From NCBI RefSeq assembly GCF_037138995.1, contig NZ_JBAXHI010000021.1:1-64000 (forward strand): a DNA stretch of 64,000 nt, in the 5' to 3' direction. Below are positions 40,549 through 49,160 of this stretch, piece after piece (position 1 is the stretch's first letter; each line of letters starts with the position of its first letter). Made by a program: the position numbers and the translations under genes. Under the pieces are notes generated by a model. It worked only from the letters and a program-made list of their open reading frames with translations, was not told the DNA's origin and ran no database searches. Source of the stretch: Chlorohelix sp037138995 (GTDB lineage Bacteria; Chloroflexota; Chloroflexia; Chloroheliales; Chloroheliaceae).

Positions 40549-40688
40549 GTGGCTCCGTCCTTACAGAGTTGAAATTATTATAGATAATTATTCGCAAAAC
40601 TCTTGGGCAAATTATTTCTATATACCCCTTGTGAATTGAAGTCGGGCAGCTTGTTTGAGTCTGCTCCTTTTCGTTTTTATACTCAATT

Positions 40689-42017
40689 ATGCAAATAACC
40701 CCATCTGTAAAGAAAAAAACGCCATTACGGCTGGTAGAACTCCAATTGCTGGTTGCGCCCGCGCTACTGGCGTTGATTGGAATGTTGATTGTCATTTCCG
40801 TACCAAATCAGCGGGTTGGTTGGGATGCCAAAGACCTGTGGATGACTTTTGTATTTATCGGCTTGCTGCTGGTAACGCATCTGGTACTTACCATTTGGTT
40901 GCCACGTTCTGATCAGCTTATAATACCGTTAATCTCTGCCCTGTCCGCTTTTGGATTGATAATGAGCCAACGCCTTGAAACCACCCGAACGGGCAATATT
41001 GCCAGTCGCCAAGTTCTATGGGTAGCGCTTGGCTATGCCACCTTTCTTATTGTAGTGTTGGGGCTACGCAATATCATGCTGTTGCGACGCTACAAATACA
41101 CCTTTCTGTTTTTAGGTTTAGTTCTCACTGCGGCGGTAACTGTTTTTGGTCAAGAAGTGAACGGGGCGCGTCTCTGGTTTCGTTTTGGAATTTTCAGCTT
41201 CCAGCCTAGCGAGCTTTTAAAAGTGATGCTGGTAGTTTTCCTTGCCGCCTATCTGGACGATAAACGCGAGGTAATTCTTTCTGCCAATTTCAGGTTAGGT
41301 CCTATACCGTTACCTCCTTTTCCTTATCTTATGCCAATGCTTGGCATTCTAGGCATAGCACTTTTGACCATGATTGTTCAGAAAGAATTAGGCGCAGCAG
41401 AATTATTTTTTGGCGTATTCCTGATAATGCTTTTTGCCGCTACCGGACGTGCCAGCTATATAATAGTAGGGCTATTCTTATTCATCGCCGGGTTTGCCTT
41501 GATTTATGTATTATCTGCCAATATTGACCAACTGGCGCATGTACGTGTTCGGGTGGATGCATGGCTAAACCCATGGCCTACCGGGCAAGGACGTTCTTAC
41601 CAGATTGTTCAGGCGCTATTCTCTTTCGCGGAAGGTGGTGTATTTGGGCAAGGTATTGGGCAAGGTGCGCCCTACTTTATCCCGGAAGTGCATACCGATT
41701 ATGTAATGGCTGCTATAGGTGAAGAAATGGGCTTGGCGGGAGCGCTTGGAATATTAGGCTTGGATATTTTGCTGGTATATCGCGGTTTCCACATAGCCTT
41801 GCATACCACCAACGGCTTTTACCAATTTTTGGCTATTGGCATCAGCGCGATTTTTGGCATTCAAACTTTAATTATCGTGGGCGGCGTGACCAAACTCATT
41901 CCTCTTAGTGGTATGACCTTGCCTTTTATCAGTTACGGCGGTAGTTCAATTCTGGTAAACTTTCTGATGGCAGGGTTATTGGTACGGCTTTCGTTAGAGC
42001 GAGATAGCAAACTATGA
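40689..42017 (+). CDS. FtsW/RodA/SpoVE-family peptidoglycan polymerase
   Basis: A 442-residue protein with about 10-12 membrane helices. SEDS motifs: 'NGARLWFRFGIFSFQPSELLKVMLVVFLAAYL' (shown in part: RFGIFSFQPSELLKV), 'HVRVRVDAWLNPW', and 'TDYVMAAIGEEMGLAG'. It polymerises glycan strands from lipid II and pairs with the transpeptidase encoded next, whose ATG overlaps its stop. FtsW versus RodA cannot be decided. No clear ribosome site precedes the ATG. The N-terminal membrane part is longer than typical. Confidence 0.9.
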   Translation: MQITPSVKKKTPLRLVELQLLVAPALLALIGMLIVISVPNQRVGWDAKDLWMTFVFIGLLLVTHLVLTIWLPRSDQLIIPLISALSAFGLIMSQRLETTRTGNIASRQVLWVALGYATFLIVVLGLRNIMLLRRYKYTFLFLGLVLTAAVTVFGQEVNGARLWFRFGIFSFQPSELLKVMLVVFLAAYLDDKREVILSANFRLGPIPLPPFPYLMPMLGILGIALLTMIVQKELGAAELFFGVFLIMLFAATGRASYIIVGLFLFIAGFALIYVLSANIDQLAHVRVRVDAWLNPWPTGQGRSYQIVQALFSFAEGGVFGQGIGQGAPYFIPEVHTDYVMAAIGEEMGLAGALGILGLDILLVYRGFHIALHTTNGFYQFLAIGISAIFGIQTLIIVGGVTKLIPLSGMTLPFISYGGSSILVNFLMAGLLVRLSLERDSKL

Positions 42018-43750
42018 ATCCAAAAACAATTCGATACCTGAGCTTGATACTGGCAGCAGGTATAATCGGTTTTGGACTTTCTTTTGGTTTCCTATTCGGT
42101 CCCGGTTGGGATGCAAACGGGCGTAGCGACTCTGTTTGGCTACTCTGCATGCTCGTAACCGGGCTTTTGCTGCTATTGGCTTTCTGGTATGGCAACGCTC
42201 CAATCAAAAAAGATGCTTCTAGTCAGGAACGAATTGCACATAATACCCAACGTGCCATGACTTTCATTCTGGCGGGTTTTATCTTGCTCAGTTTTCAACT
42301 GCTACGCAACCAAATTGTAATTACGGACGAAATCAGCAAGCCTTATTTCACCCCCAAAAATGAATTAGTCCAAGACCCCCGCATTATTCGCCAACAACTA
42401 ACGGTGCAGCGTGGGACGGTTCGCGATACTTTTGGCAATCCGCTGGTAAGCATTGAGGTCAAGGATGGCGTGGTGCGCCGCACCTATCTGAATCCATATA
42501 TTAGCCCTCTGGTGGGTTATTATAGCCCGCTTCAATTCGGTAGTAGCGGGTTAGAGGCGAGTTATGACGATTACCTTTCCGGGCGTTCTGGCACAAATCC
42601 GTTTGTGGCGCTGACCCGCGATTTAACTCACCAACCGATAGTTGGCAATGATTTGTATTTGAGCATTGTGCCAGAATATCAGGAACTGGCGCAACAGCAG
42701 TTGGGTACTCAGGATGGCGCTATTGTATTGATGGATGCCAAAAGCGGGGAAATATTGGCGATGGTCGGCAATCCTCACTTCGACCCGGCTCAACTGGCAT
42801 TTGACCCAACGGTGGCGGACGACCTATGGGATGCGCAAACCAGAGAAATTCAGAAACGCTGGAACGCCCTTCGCGATGACCCTAAAAAGCCACTTCTCAC
42901 CCGTCCAACTCAGGGCTTATACATTCCCGGTTCAACCTTTAAGACCGTTTCGCTTTCCACTTTACTCGATTTGGGAAAAGCTAATCCCGATACGCTTTGG
43001 AAAGATGAGGGCAAACTGACGGTGGATGGCGCGGTGTTTAACGACCCGAACCGCCCAGACAAAACTCGCACTGATTGGACTACCACCGAAGGCTACATGT
43101 TTTCGCTCAACGCTGTGTTCGGGCAAATCGGGTTGGCGATTGGCGGTGCAGACGAATTGCGTTATATGGAACGTTTCGGCTTCAATACAGCAATTCCCTT
43201 TGATATTCCGGTGGAAAAGAGCCGCCCTTTCCTAACTACGGGTTTTCTGGACAAGCGTCCGGCGCAGGCTTCTACCGGCTTCGGTCAAGGTGAGATATTG
43301 GTAACGCCGCTACATTGGGCGATGTTGGCTGCCAGTTTTGCCCGCGATGACGGGGCGCTTCCCAAACCCATCTTGGTAAAAGAAATTCGCACCCGCGAAA
43401 AAGCGTTGGTCAAAGCAACGAAGCCCGAAGTTTGGCTCAAACCGCTTCTCCCGGAAACCTCTAAAACCGTTCGCGATATTATGATAAAATCTGCCACGAA
43501 CGGTTACGTAGGACTTAATGGGGGCGGTTTGCAGGGTTCTGGCGCAGTAGTAGGCGGCAAAACTGGCACTGCCGAAGTAAATCCTCAGCAGGGTATCAAC
43601 AATGGCTGGTATATTGCTTGGGCGACCAAAGGTGATAGAGCTTTCTCTATTGCAGTGGTGATAGATAACAAGCGCGGTGCCGAAGGCTTAACCGATGCAA
43701 TGCCCAAAGCAAATACTATACTCAAGCGCGTCTTGTCACAGGTTAAATGA
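42014..43750 (+). CDS. penicillin-binding protein, class B transpeptidase (PbpA-like)
   Basis: A 578-residue protein. Two N-terminal membrane helices are followed by a dimerisation region starting 'VQRGTVRDTFGNPL' and a transpeptidase domain with the three active-site motifs: 'PGSTFKTVSLS' (SxxK, about 302), 'MFSLNAVFG' (SxN, about 365) and 'GGKTGTAEVN' (KTG, about 515). It cross-links peptidoglycan and is coupled by a four-base overlap to the SEDS gene before and the membrane protein gene after it. Confidence 0.94.
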   Translation: MNPKTIRYLSLILAAGIIGFGLSFGFLFGPGWDANGRSDSVWLLCMLVTGLLLLLAFWYGNAPIKKDASSQERIAHNTQRAMTFILAGFILLSFQLLRNQIVITDEISKPYFTPKNELVQDPRIIRQQLTVQRGTVRDTFGNPLVSIEVKDGVVRRTYLNPYISPLVGYYSPLQFGSSGLEASYDDYLSGRSGTNPFVALTRDLTHQPIVGNDLYLSIVPEYQELAQQQLGTQDGAIVLMDAKSGEILAMVGNPHFDPAQLAFDPTVADDLWDAQTREIQKRWNALRDDPKKPLLTRPTQGLYIPGSTFKTVSLSTLLDLGKANPDTLWKDEGKLTVDGAVFNDPNRPDKTRTDWTTTEGYMFSLNAVFGQIGLAIGGADELRYMERFGFNTAIPFDIPVEKSRPFLTTGFLDKRPAQASTGFGQGEILVTPLHWAMLAASFARDDGALPKPILVKEIRTREKALVKATKPEVWLKPLLPETSKTVRDIMIKSATNGYVGLNGGGLQGSGAVVGGKTGTAEVNPQQGINNGWYIAWATKGDRAFSIAVVIDNKRGAEGLTDAMPKANTILKRVLSQVK

Positions 43751-44481
43751 TAGACCGAATTTTAAAAGCTATTATTATTCTAAGCATACTAGGTATAGTA
43801 TTCATTCTGTTATACTCTGGCGCTTCTGCTGCTCGTCAGACTGTTTTCACTGCCAACTACAATTTATCTTCTAGCGACGTAATTTTTTACGATGACCCTG
43901 ACCGGGCGCGTCAGTTTGTGAGCGAACTAGTCTCCGGCAAAGCGCAATTCTATTCTTTTACTGCCAGCAAGGGACTGGCAATAGACCTTGAACTAAACAT
44001 TCCACGCCTTGAGGGGTTAGAGAATTTTCGCCCTTCTCTGGCGCTATTCGGTAATGACTTGCCCAAGCCTCCCGAATCCGCTTTAAGGAAATTGCCTTTC
44101 ACACTTCCTACCGAATACGGCATAGTGCTTTCACAGGACGACCCCAACGAACCAAAGACACGAGTTTTAGTAGATGAACCATATACTCAAACGGGATTCT
44201 GGGAAGGACAACGCATCGGGCGCGAACTGACACAAGCTACCACTTATTATGTAGCAGTTTTTGACCCAGAGGCTCATAGCGGTAAATATGTGCTGCTAAC
44301 AGGCAACCGTAACGGGGCGAGTTTAGCGGATACCCTGACTTTCCCATGGCTTTGGGTGCAGTTGCAATTTTGGTATGAGCAAGGTTTAATTGCCATTCTT
44401 GTTATACTGGTATTAGTTACTGGTTTCGTTACATTGAGTTATTTCAGCTTTATTCGTCACAAGAAAAAGCCATCACATTAA
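43747..44481 (+). CDS. double-anchored membrane protein of the SEDS-PBP operon
   Basis: A 244-residue protein of unknown function. An N-terminal helix ('IILSILGIVFILLYSGAS') and a C-terminal helix ('GLIAILVILVLVTGFVTLSYF') enclose about 185 residues, probably outside the cell, with beta-rich segments such as 'QFYSFTASKGLAIDLELNI'. Its ATG overlaps the PBP stop, so it may be a partner of the wall synthase. It ends in a basic tail. Confidence 0.75.
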   Translation: MIDRILKAIIILSILGIVFILLYSGASAARQTVFTANYNLSSSDVIFYDDPDRARQFVSELVSGKAQFYSFTASKGLAIDLELNIPRLEGLENFRPSLALFGNDLPKPPESALRKLPFTLPTEYGIVLSQDDPNEPKTRVLVDEPYTQTGFWEGQRIGRELTQATTYYVAVFDPEAHSGKYVLLTGNRNGASLADTLTFPWLWVQLQFWYEQGLIAILVILVLVTGFVTLSYFSFIRHKKKPSH

Positions 44482-44590
44482 CAGAGTAATTTCTAACTTT
44501 CGGTTTAAATTAAAGGATATAGGTAATTTTACGAAGAATCTTTACGAGCTATTACAGGGAGAAACTGAACAGTTTTCGAGCCACGATGGT

Positions 44591-45454
44591 ATGCGCCTAC
44601 ATATGCATTGCTGGAGACCTTCCAGCGTTCCTATCTCGCGGGTGGTACTTATAGTGCATGGTTTGGGCGGGCATGGCGCTTATTACGCTTCTTCCCTTGC
44701 GCCTTATCTTGTGCCACTAGGCGCAATGGTTTATGCCCCTGATTTGCGAGGACACGGGCGTAGCGATGGTATGCGTGGCGATATAGAATCTTTTGGCGAA
44801 CTAGAAGGAGACGTGGCGGCAGCCGCAGATTGGGTACGCAATCGGCATCCGAATTTGCCGTTTTATCTGTTTGGTGAAAGTATGGGGACTCCGCTCGCTA
44901 TTCTGCATGCCGCTACTAGTAAGCCCGAATTGAAGCCGGATTATCTTATACTGGCAGCGTGCGTGGTAGCGCCGACTATTAAACCTCGAATTGATGAAAT
45001 ATTGCGTACCGCCTTTTACTTGGCGACTAATCGCCGCAAACCGGCATTGCCCATTACCGGGCGCGAGGAGCAAGGCGTCCGCGACCTTGAATTTATCAAA
45101 GTTTTGAAAGCGGATACTTTGTTCAACAAGCATGTCAGTGTGCGGTTTTTGCTCAATATGACAAAGGCGATGAACCGAGCGGCGCAATCCCACCATCTTC
45201 TCAGCATGCCCACAATCATTTTGCAGGGCGGCAAAGATATAACGGTGCGCCATCGTCCTACTCGTGCCTTTTTCCATCGTATTGCTGCAACTGATAAGGA
45301 GATGCACGTTTTCCCGGAGGCTTTCCACGCAATCCTGAACGATCCAGATGCGCCGGAGGTACGTAAGCGCATAATAAATTGGATTGAGCGCAAGGAAAGC
45401 GGTAATTACCAAACCAATGATGTGTTCACTAATCAATTCCAGCCGTTTGCCTAA
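44591..45454 (+). CDS. monoacylglycerol-lipase-like alpha/beta hydrolase
   Basis: A 287-residue hydrolase by the first ATG. Motifs: 'LIVHGLGGHGAYYASSLAPYL' (in part: IVHGLGGHGAYY), 'DLRGHGRSDGMRGD', nucleophile 'YLFGESMGTPLA' (Ser about 100) and His in 'FPEAFHAILND'. The frame stays open upstream, and codons from 44531 encode 'ETEQFSSHDG' just before MRLHMHCW, a segment homologues have (xxF.s.dG). There is no ATG, GTG or TTG in this stretch; ACG at 44531 follows an AGG by seven bases. The true start may therefore be non-standard or the N-terminus lost. Confidence 0.85.
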   Translation: MRLHMHCWRPSSVPISRVVLIVHGLGGHGAYYASSLAPYLVPLGAMVYAPDLRGHGRSDGMRGDIESFGELEGDVAAAADWVRNRHPNLPFYLFGESMGTPLAILHAATSKPELKPDYLILAACVVAPTIKPRIDEILRTAFYLATNRRKPALPITGREEQGVRDLEFIKVLKADTLFNKHVSVRFLLNMTKAMNRAAQSHHLLSMPTIILQGGKDITVRHRPTRAFFHRIAATDKEMHVFPEAFHAILNDPDAPEVRKRIINWIERKESGNYQTNDVFTNQFQPFA

Positions 45455-45459
45455 AAATA

Positions 45460-46605
45460 CTACCTTTTACCTGCCACTTCTATCAAAGTAGCTAGGGTTT
45501 CGTTGGTGCATTTTTCCCACGAAAATAATGCTGCTCGGCGTAAGCCCTTGTTTACCATTTCGCCTCTCAGTTGAGGGTTACATAAAAGGCGGCGCAAGTT
45601 CCATTCTATCGCTTTGGCATCGAGCGGGTGATGCAACAAAGCGGCATCGCCTACTACTTCGGGTAGGCTACCAGTGTTAGAGCAAATTACCGGCACACCA
45701 CACGCCATTGCTTCCAGCGCAGGTAAACCGAACCCTTCGTAGAGCGAAGGAAATGTAAAAGCTTCTGCCCCGCTATAGAGTGCGGGCAAATCAATATCAG
45801 AGACATACCCCACCAGTTTGATTTGTTCCGGTAGGTTTAGCGCAACTGCTTTTTGCATAATCGGTTCGCTCATCCAACCCGGCTTACCTCCTAACACCAG
45901 TTGTAATTGGTTACGTGCCGGATAATCGAAATTTTCATCTCGCACTAACGCCGCAAACGCTTCCATCAAACGCTCCAGATTTTTGCGTGGCTGGATAGTG
46001 CCTACATAAAAAATGTAAGGTCCCTGCTCTATATTGTATTTGGTGCGGGCATAGGCAATCAGGCTGGCATCTTTGATAGGTTTGAACTGCTCACGGTCAT
46101 AACCATGAGGGATTACTCGGATTTTGTCAGGGCTGATTCCATAATGGCGCGTAAGGTCGTTTGCGGTGGCTTGGCTTACTGAAATTACCAGACGCGATTT
46201 ACGGGCGCTAAATCGGGTTGACCAGTTCAGATACATGCGAGAATTGGGGGTATGCGCTTCCGGGTGGTAAAGGTAGCCTAGGTCGTGGATTGTGACTACC
46301 GAACGTAAGGGGTGGTATAGAGGCAACACATGTGCCGGAATAAAAAGAGCGTCTGGCGCATGCATCAGCATTTCAAGACTCAAGCGTGTATGAGTCCACA
46401 TGCGTGGCGTTGGCATTGCACATGTGGTTACATTTTCTCCCAAATTCAACCCGTGTAATAGCAGGCTGGTAGGGGGCTTATTGAAATAGAGCGCAAAATT
46501 ATGCTGCTGATTTTCGATAATTCGCCTAGTCACTTGATAGGTATAATTTTCGGTGCCTGTGCGCTTGCCTACTGCCAACCTGCTGGCATCTATGCCTATT
46601 TTCAT
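45460..46605 (-). CDS. GT4-family glycosyltransferase
   Basis: A 381-residue GT-B fold enzyme. 'YVGTIQPRKNLERLMEAF' and 'PSLYEGFGLPALEAMACGVPVICSNTGSLPEV' (core: EGFGLPALEAMACGVP) are the nucleotide-sugar binding region, with Glu at about 302. It would add a hexose to a glycan or lipid in the cytoplasm. The 5' end overlaps the DUF4126 gene by four bases (ATGA). Confidence 0.92.
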   Translation of the reverse strand: MKIGIDASRLAVGKRTGTENYTYQVTRRIIENQQHNFALYFNKPPTSLLLHGLNLGENVTTCAMPTPRMWTHTRLSLEMLMHAPDALFIPAHVLPLYHPLRSVVTIHDLGYLYHPEAHTPNSRMYLNWSTRFSARKSRLVISVSQATANDLTRHYGISPDKIRVIPHGYDREQFKPIKDASLIAYARTKYNIEQGPYIFYVGTIQPRKNLERLMEAFAALVRDENFDYPARNQLQLVLGGKPGWMSEPIMQKAVALNLPEQIKLVGYVSDIDLPALYSGAEAFTFPSLYEGFGLPALEAMACGVPVICSNTGSLPEVVGDAALLHHPLDAKAIEWNLRRLLCNPQLRGEMVNKGLRRAALFSWEKCTNETLATLIEVAGKR

Positions 46606-47174
46606 ATTTTAGCCGGTTGCTTGCGCCGTTTGAGCCTAGCCATCCACCAGAAACTTATTCCAAGAGTCAGAATCGAGAGAGAACCTCCTAGAATAGCCAC
46701 TCCTATTGATAGTATCGCCAACACCCCCACCAGCATATCCTCACCCATGCTAATCATGGATTCAAAAGCAAGTGCCATTTTGCTAGAATTAATTAGAGCA
46801 GGACGTAGCCCATTTTTAACTAGGTGCATCAATTCGCTGGCAATTAGACCGATTGCAAAGCTGGCGGGTGTTGCTATAACGTTGGAAGGTGTTATAGCTG
46901 CCATTGCCAGCCCTCCTGTGATGGGACATACCAGAAGATTTACCCAACGGTAGAAGTTCTCAATCTGTGGTAACTTATCGGCAACAATATCTAACCCGAC
47001 AAGAATTGCCAGCACGATTAAGGCTGTCCACGAACTTAAAAAACCTATATCCGGGTTCAGTGTAGTCAGTTTGCCCATTCCTGCCACACTGATAACCAGT
47101 AAGGGTAAATAAGGATTAAAGCCGCATGGGATTGCTATACCAAGACCACCAAATAACCTTAACAATAAATCCAA
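46602..47174 (-). CDS. DUF4126 membrane protein
   Basis: A 190-residue protein with about five hydrophobic segments. It begins 'GLGIAIPCGFNPYLPLLVI' and has 'LDIVADKLPQIENFYRWVN', which fit DUF4126. The last 30 residues are basic. Its function is unknown; the overlap with the glycosyltransferase gene suggests coexpression and possibly lipid or sugar handling. Confidence 0.85.
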   Translation of the reverse strand: MDLLLRLFGGLGIAIPCGFNPYLPLLVISVAGMGKLTTLNPDIGFLSSWTALIVLAILVGLDIVADKLPQIENFYRWVNLLVCPITGGLAMAAITPSNVIATPASFAIGLIASELMHLVKNGLRPALINSSKMALAFESMISMGEDMLVGVLAILSIGVAILGGSLSILTLGISFWWMARLKRRKQPAKI

Positions 47175-47255
47175 AACTGTGCCTCCTCACATAATAAAAA
47201 AGCTGTGTACATGGCATGATACAAAAAGCCCGTGGATGCGTCAATTTTAAGCAAC

Positions 47256-47287
47256 AAAAAAAACTGCTCTATAAAAGATAGGGCAGT
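47256..47287 (-). terminator. intrinsic terminator of the SWIM gene
   Basis: On the minus strand ACTGC, a mismatch, CTAT, loop CTTTT, ATAG, GCAGT, then seven T. It lies about 30 bases after the SWIM stop, defining a one-gene transcript. Confidence 0.82.
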
Positions 47288-47314
47288 CTTACCTGATTTT
47301 GAATAAATTTCAGG

Positions 47315-47575
47315 TTACTCTTCGTGGTGAGCAGAGCGCGACTCTATATCCAACATTGGGTCGAGGATGCGTTGCATCGCCATAATATGCGCACATTCTT
47401 CAAGTCCGATTTGGAAAGTGTGGCAGGTGCAATGCCAATGCCCTTCGCGAAGCTCTACTACATAGTTGTCGTGTTCACCATGAAATTCGGCTGTCGCGTT
47501 AAGGAAGTGAATGCGTCCAGGCTCAGTTTGATAGCGTTTGGCTTTTTCAATCTTTCCAATAAAGCTACTGTGCAT
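47315..47575 (-). CDS. small SWIM zinc-finger protein
   Basis: An 86-residue protein. 'GHWHCTCHTFQIGLEECAHIMA' gives the SWIM pattern C-x-C-x(n)-C-x-H at about residues 49-63; the N-terminal half ('KAKRYQTEPGRIHFLNATAEF') also matches SWIM-family beta strands. It would bind DNA or protein through one zinc. AGGAGG lies six bases before the ATG. Unusually for such a small gene, it is preceded by a structured leader of about 300 bases with its own promoter. Confidence 0.82.
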   Translation of the reverse strand: MHSSFIGKIEKAKRYQTEPGRIHFLNATAEFHGEHDNYVVELREGHWHCTCHTFQIGLEECAHIMAMQRILDPMLDIESRSAHHEE

Positions 47576-47581
47576 GTGTTG

Positions 47582-47742
47582 CCTCCTAAACTCTAACTTT
47601 CCGGAATTAACCGGGAAGTATTAATACTCTAACTGGTTTGCTCGGCGAGTCTGGTAAACCAAGCCCGTTAGAGTTCCCCTTAAAATTCACACTCAAGCAA
47701 AACGGCACAGGACGTGTTATCGTACCTGTGCCGCAGACTCGC
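47582..47742 (-). promoter_or_regulatory. structured leader RNA with competing repeats (putative riboswitch)
   Basis: In transcript order: GCGAGTCTG (47742-47734); CGGCACAGG/CCTGTGCCG hairpin (47733-47703); ACTCTAAC (A, 47674-47667); CAGACTCGC (47653-47645), which pairs with the first element; GTTAGAGT (B, 47633-47626); GTTAGAGT (C, 47597-47590), two bases before the AGGAGG ribosome site of the SWIM gene. A can pair with B or with C but not both. A-B or A-C pairing crosses the outer stem, so a pseudoknot is possible. A-C pairing would crowd the ribosome site. I do not match it to a known riboswitch class. Confidence 0.6.
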
Positions 47743-47883
47743 GCATATACTCCGTATCCGAAGAAACAGTTTTGATTGATTTTCCTATTGGCGCTGTCTT
47801 CATCGCGCACCCCTGGCGATTTTCAATTTAAACCTTTAAACCCTTCGCAACCGGTAAAGAGTGTGTTATACCGTGATACAACG

Positions 47884-47913
47884 ATTATATATCTCTCAGC
47901 AAGAGGGAGTCAA
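47884..47913 (-). promoter_or_regulatory. strong predicted promoter of the SWIM gene
   Basis: On the minus strand TTGACT (47913-47908), 18 bases, TATAAT (47889-47884). Transcription would start near 47877, giving a leader of about 300 bases before the SWIM ATG at 47575. Confidence 0.82.
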
Positions 47914-47943
47914 TAGAAAAACGGTGAAGTTTTTGCTTACTTC

Positions 47944-48927
47944 TTAATTTATTAGCTGTGAAATGGTCACTATCTTAAATCCGCGTGCCTGTAATTTCTC
48001 GATAATTAACGGCAATGCTTCTGCCGAAGTCTGTGCGCCTATATGCATTAATATTATTGCCCCATCCAATTGTGCATCGGTTTGTCCCGTTATTCGCTGT
48101 ACCAGAAAATCTACTGATTTTGGCGCACCCACCGAATCAAGGCTATCCAACGTCCAGTAAATTGAGCGATAGCCTAGCCCGGTTATGATACCTTGTTCTC
48201 GAACAGTTCGCGCTCCATAAGGGAAGCGGAAAAGCGGTTTGGTAGATTTCCCGGTCAGTTGCTGGATTAGCGTATCGGTGCGTAAAAGCTCGGTGCGAAT
48301 CTCCTCCGTCCCGGTTTTGGTCATATCGGGATGATTCCATGAATGATTTCCCAATTCCATTTTGTCGTCCGCTAGTTGCTTGACATATTGCGGGTTACGT
48401 TCTGCCCATAGACCTGTCAGAAAGAAAGTGACTTTTACGCCATACTTGTCAAGCGCGGTTTTAATCAAAGGAAAAGCCTCTCCGCTCGACCCTGCATCAA
48501 AGGTAATCGCTACCTGTTTCTTGCCAGTTCGCCCTCTTGCAATTTCACTTAAGCCGGGTATTGGGGTTGCATATGCAATCGTGGTGGCTACAGCAGTTTT
48601 CGCTGCAATCGTGGCGGTTTTAGGTGGGCTGGCAACCGTTTTTGCAACGGTAGTATTTAACGGTGCTGGGCTAGCCGTTGGTTCTGTAATATCAATGGTA
48701 GTGATTGGCGCAGTAATTATAGGCACGGTAGCAATAGGAATCGGCGTAATAGTTACTGACGGTTCCAACGTGGTATTGATGGCTTCTTCAAGCGGGGTAG
48801 CTGTTCTAAAGAACCAGAAAGGCGCTGACGAAACTTCAGGAATAGGCGTTCCATTTGGCACATTATCAGAACTACAAGCGTTGAAAAGCAAGCAAAACAA
48901 AAATAGTAGAATTACGCGCTTCCACAT
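47944..48927 (-). CDS. NodB-type polysaccharide deacetylase lipoprotein
   Basis: A 327-residue lipoprotein: 'ILLFLFCLLFNAC' has a lipobox-like end, then a Thr/Pro-rich linker (to about 130). The NodB domain shows motif 1 'KQVAITFDAGSSG' and motif 2 'MELGNHSWNHPDMTK' (His ligands). In motif 1 the second Asp of TFDDG is Ala, a variant in a recognised subgroup, so the metal site or chemistry may differ. Motif 3 'LFRFPYGARTV' is intact. It probably modifies a surface glycan. Confidence 0.88.
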   Translation of the reverse strand: MWKRVILLFLFCLLFNACSSDNVPNGTPIPEVSSAPFWFFRTATPLEEAINTTLEPSVTITPIPIATVPIITAPITTIDITEPTASPAPLNTTVAKTVASPPKTATIAAKTAVATTIAYATPIPGLSEIARGRTGKKQVAITFDAGSSGEAFPLIKTALDKYGVKVTFFLTGLWAERNPQYVKQLADDKMELGNHSWNHPDMTKTGTEEIRTELLRTDTLIQQLTGKSTKPLFRFPYGARTVREQGIITGLGYRSIYWTLDSLDSVGAPKSVDFLVQRITGQTDAQLDGAIILMHIGAQTSAEALPLIIEKLQARGFKIVTISQLIN

Positions 48928-49023
48928 ATAAATGAATCCTTTTAGAGGTAATTATTCACACTATATAAAACGAACCAGATGATGAGAGGTTACAAGCAAT
49001 GAGGAATAACAGACATAAAAAAA

Positions 49024-49097
<74 letters not shown>

Positions 49098-49160
49098 TCA
49101 TTCAGGTGACAAAAATTATAGCACGATGGGTATGGCTTTGCAAACGTAGGATTCGAGTTT

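Noticed and set aside
47607..47810. 67-codon minus-strand ORF in the SWIM leader
   Set aside because: It has no ribosome site, and its bases are explained by the paired elements of the leader RNA.
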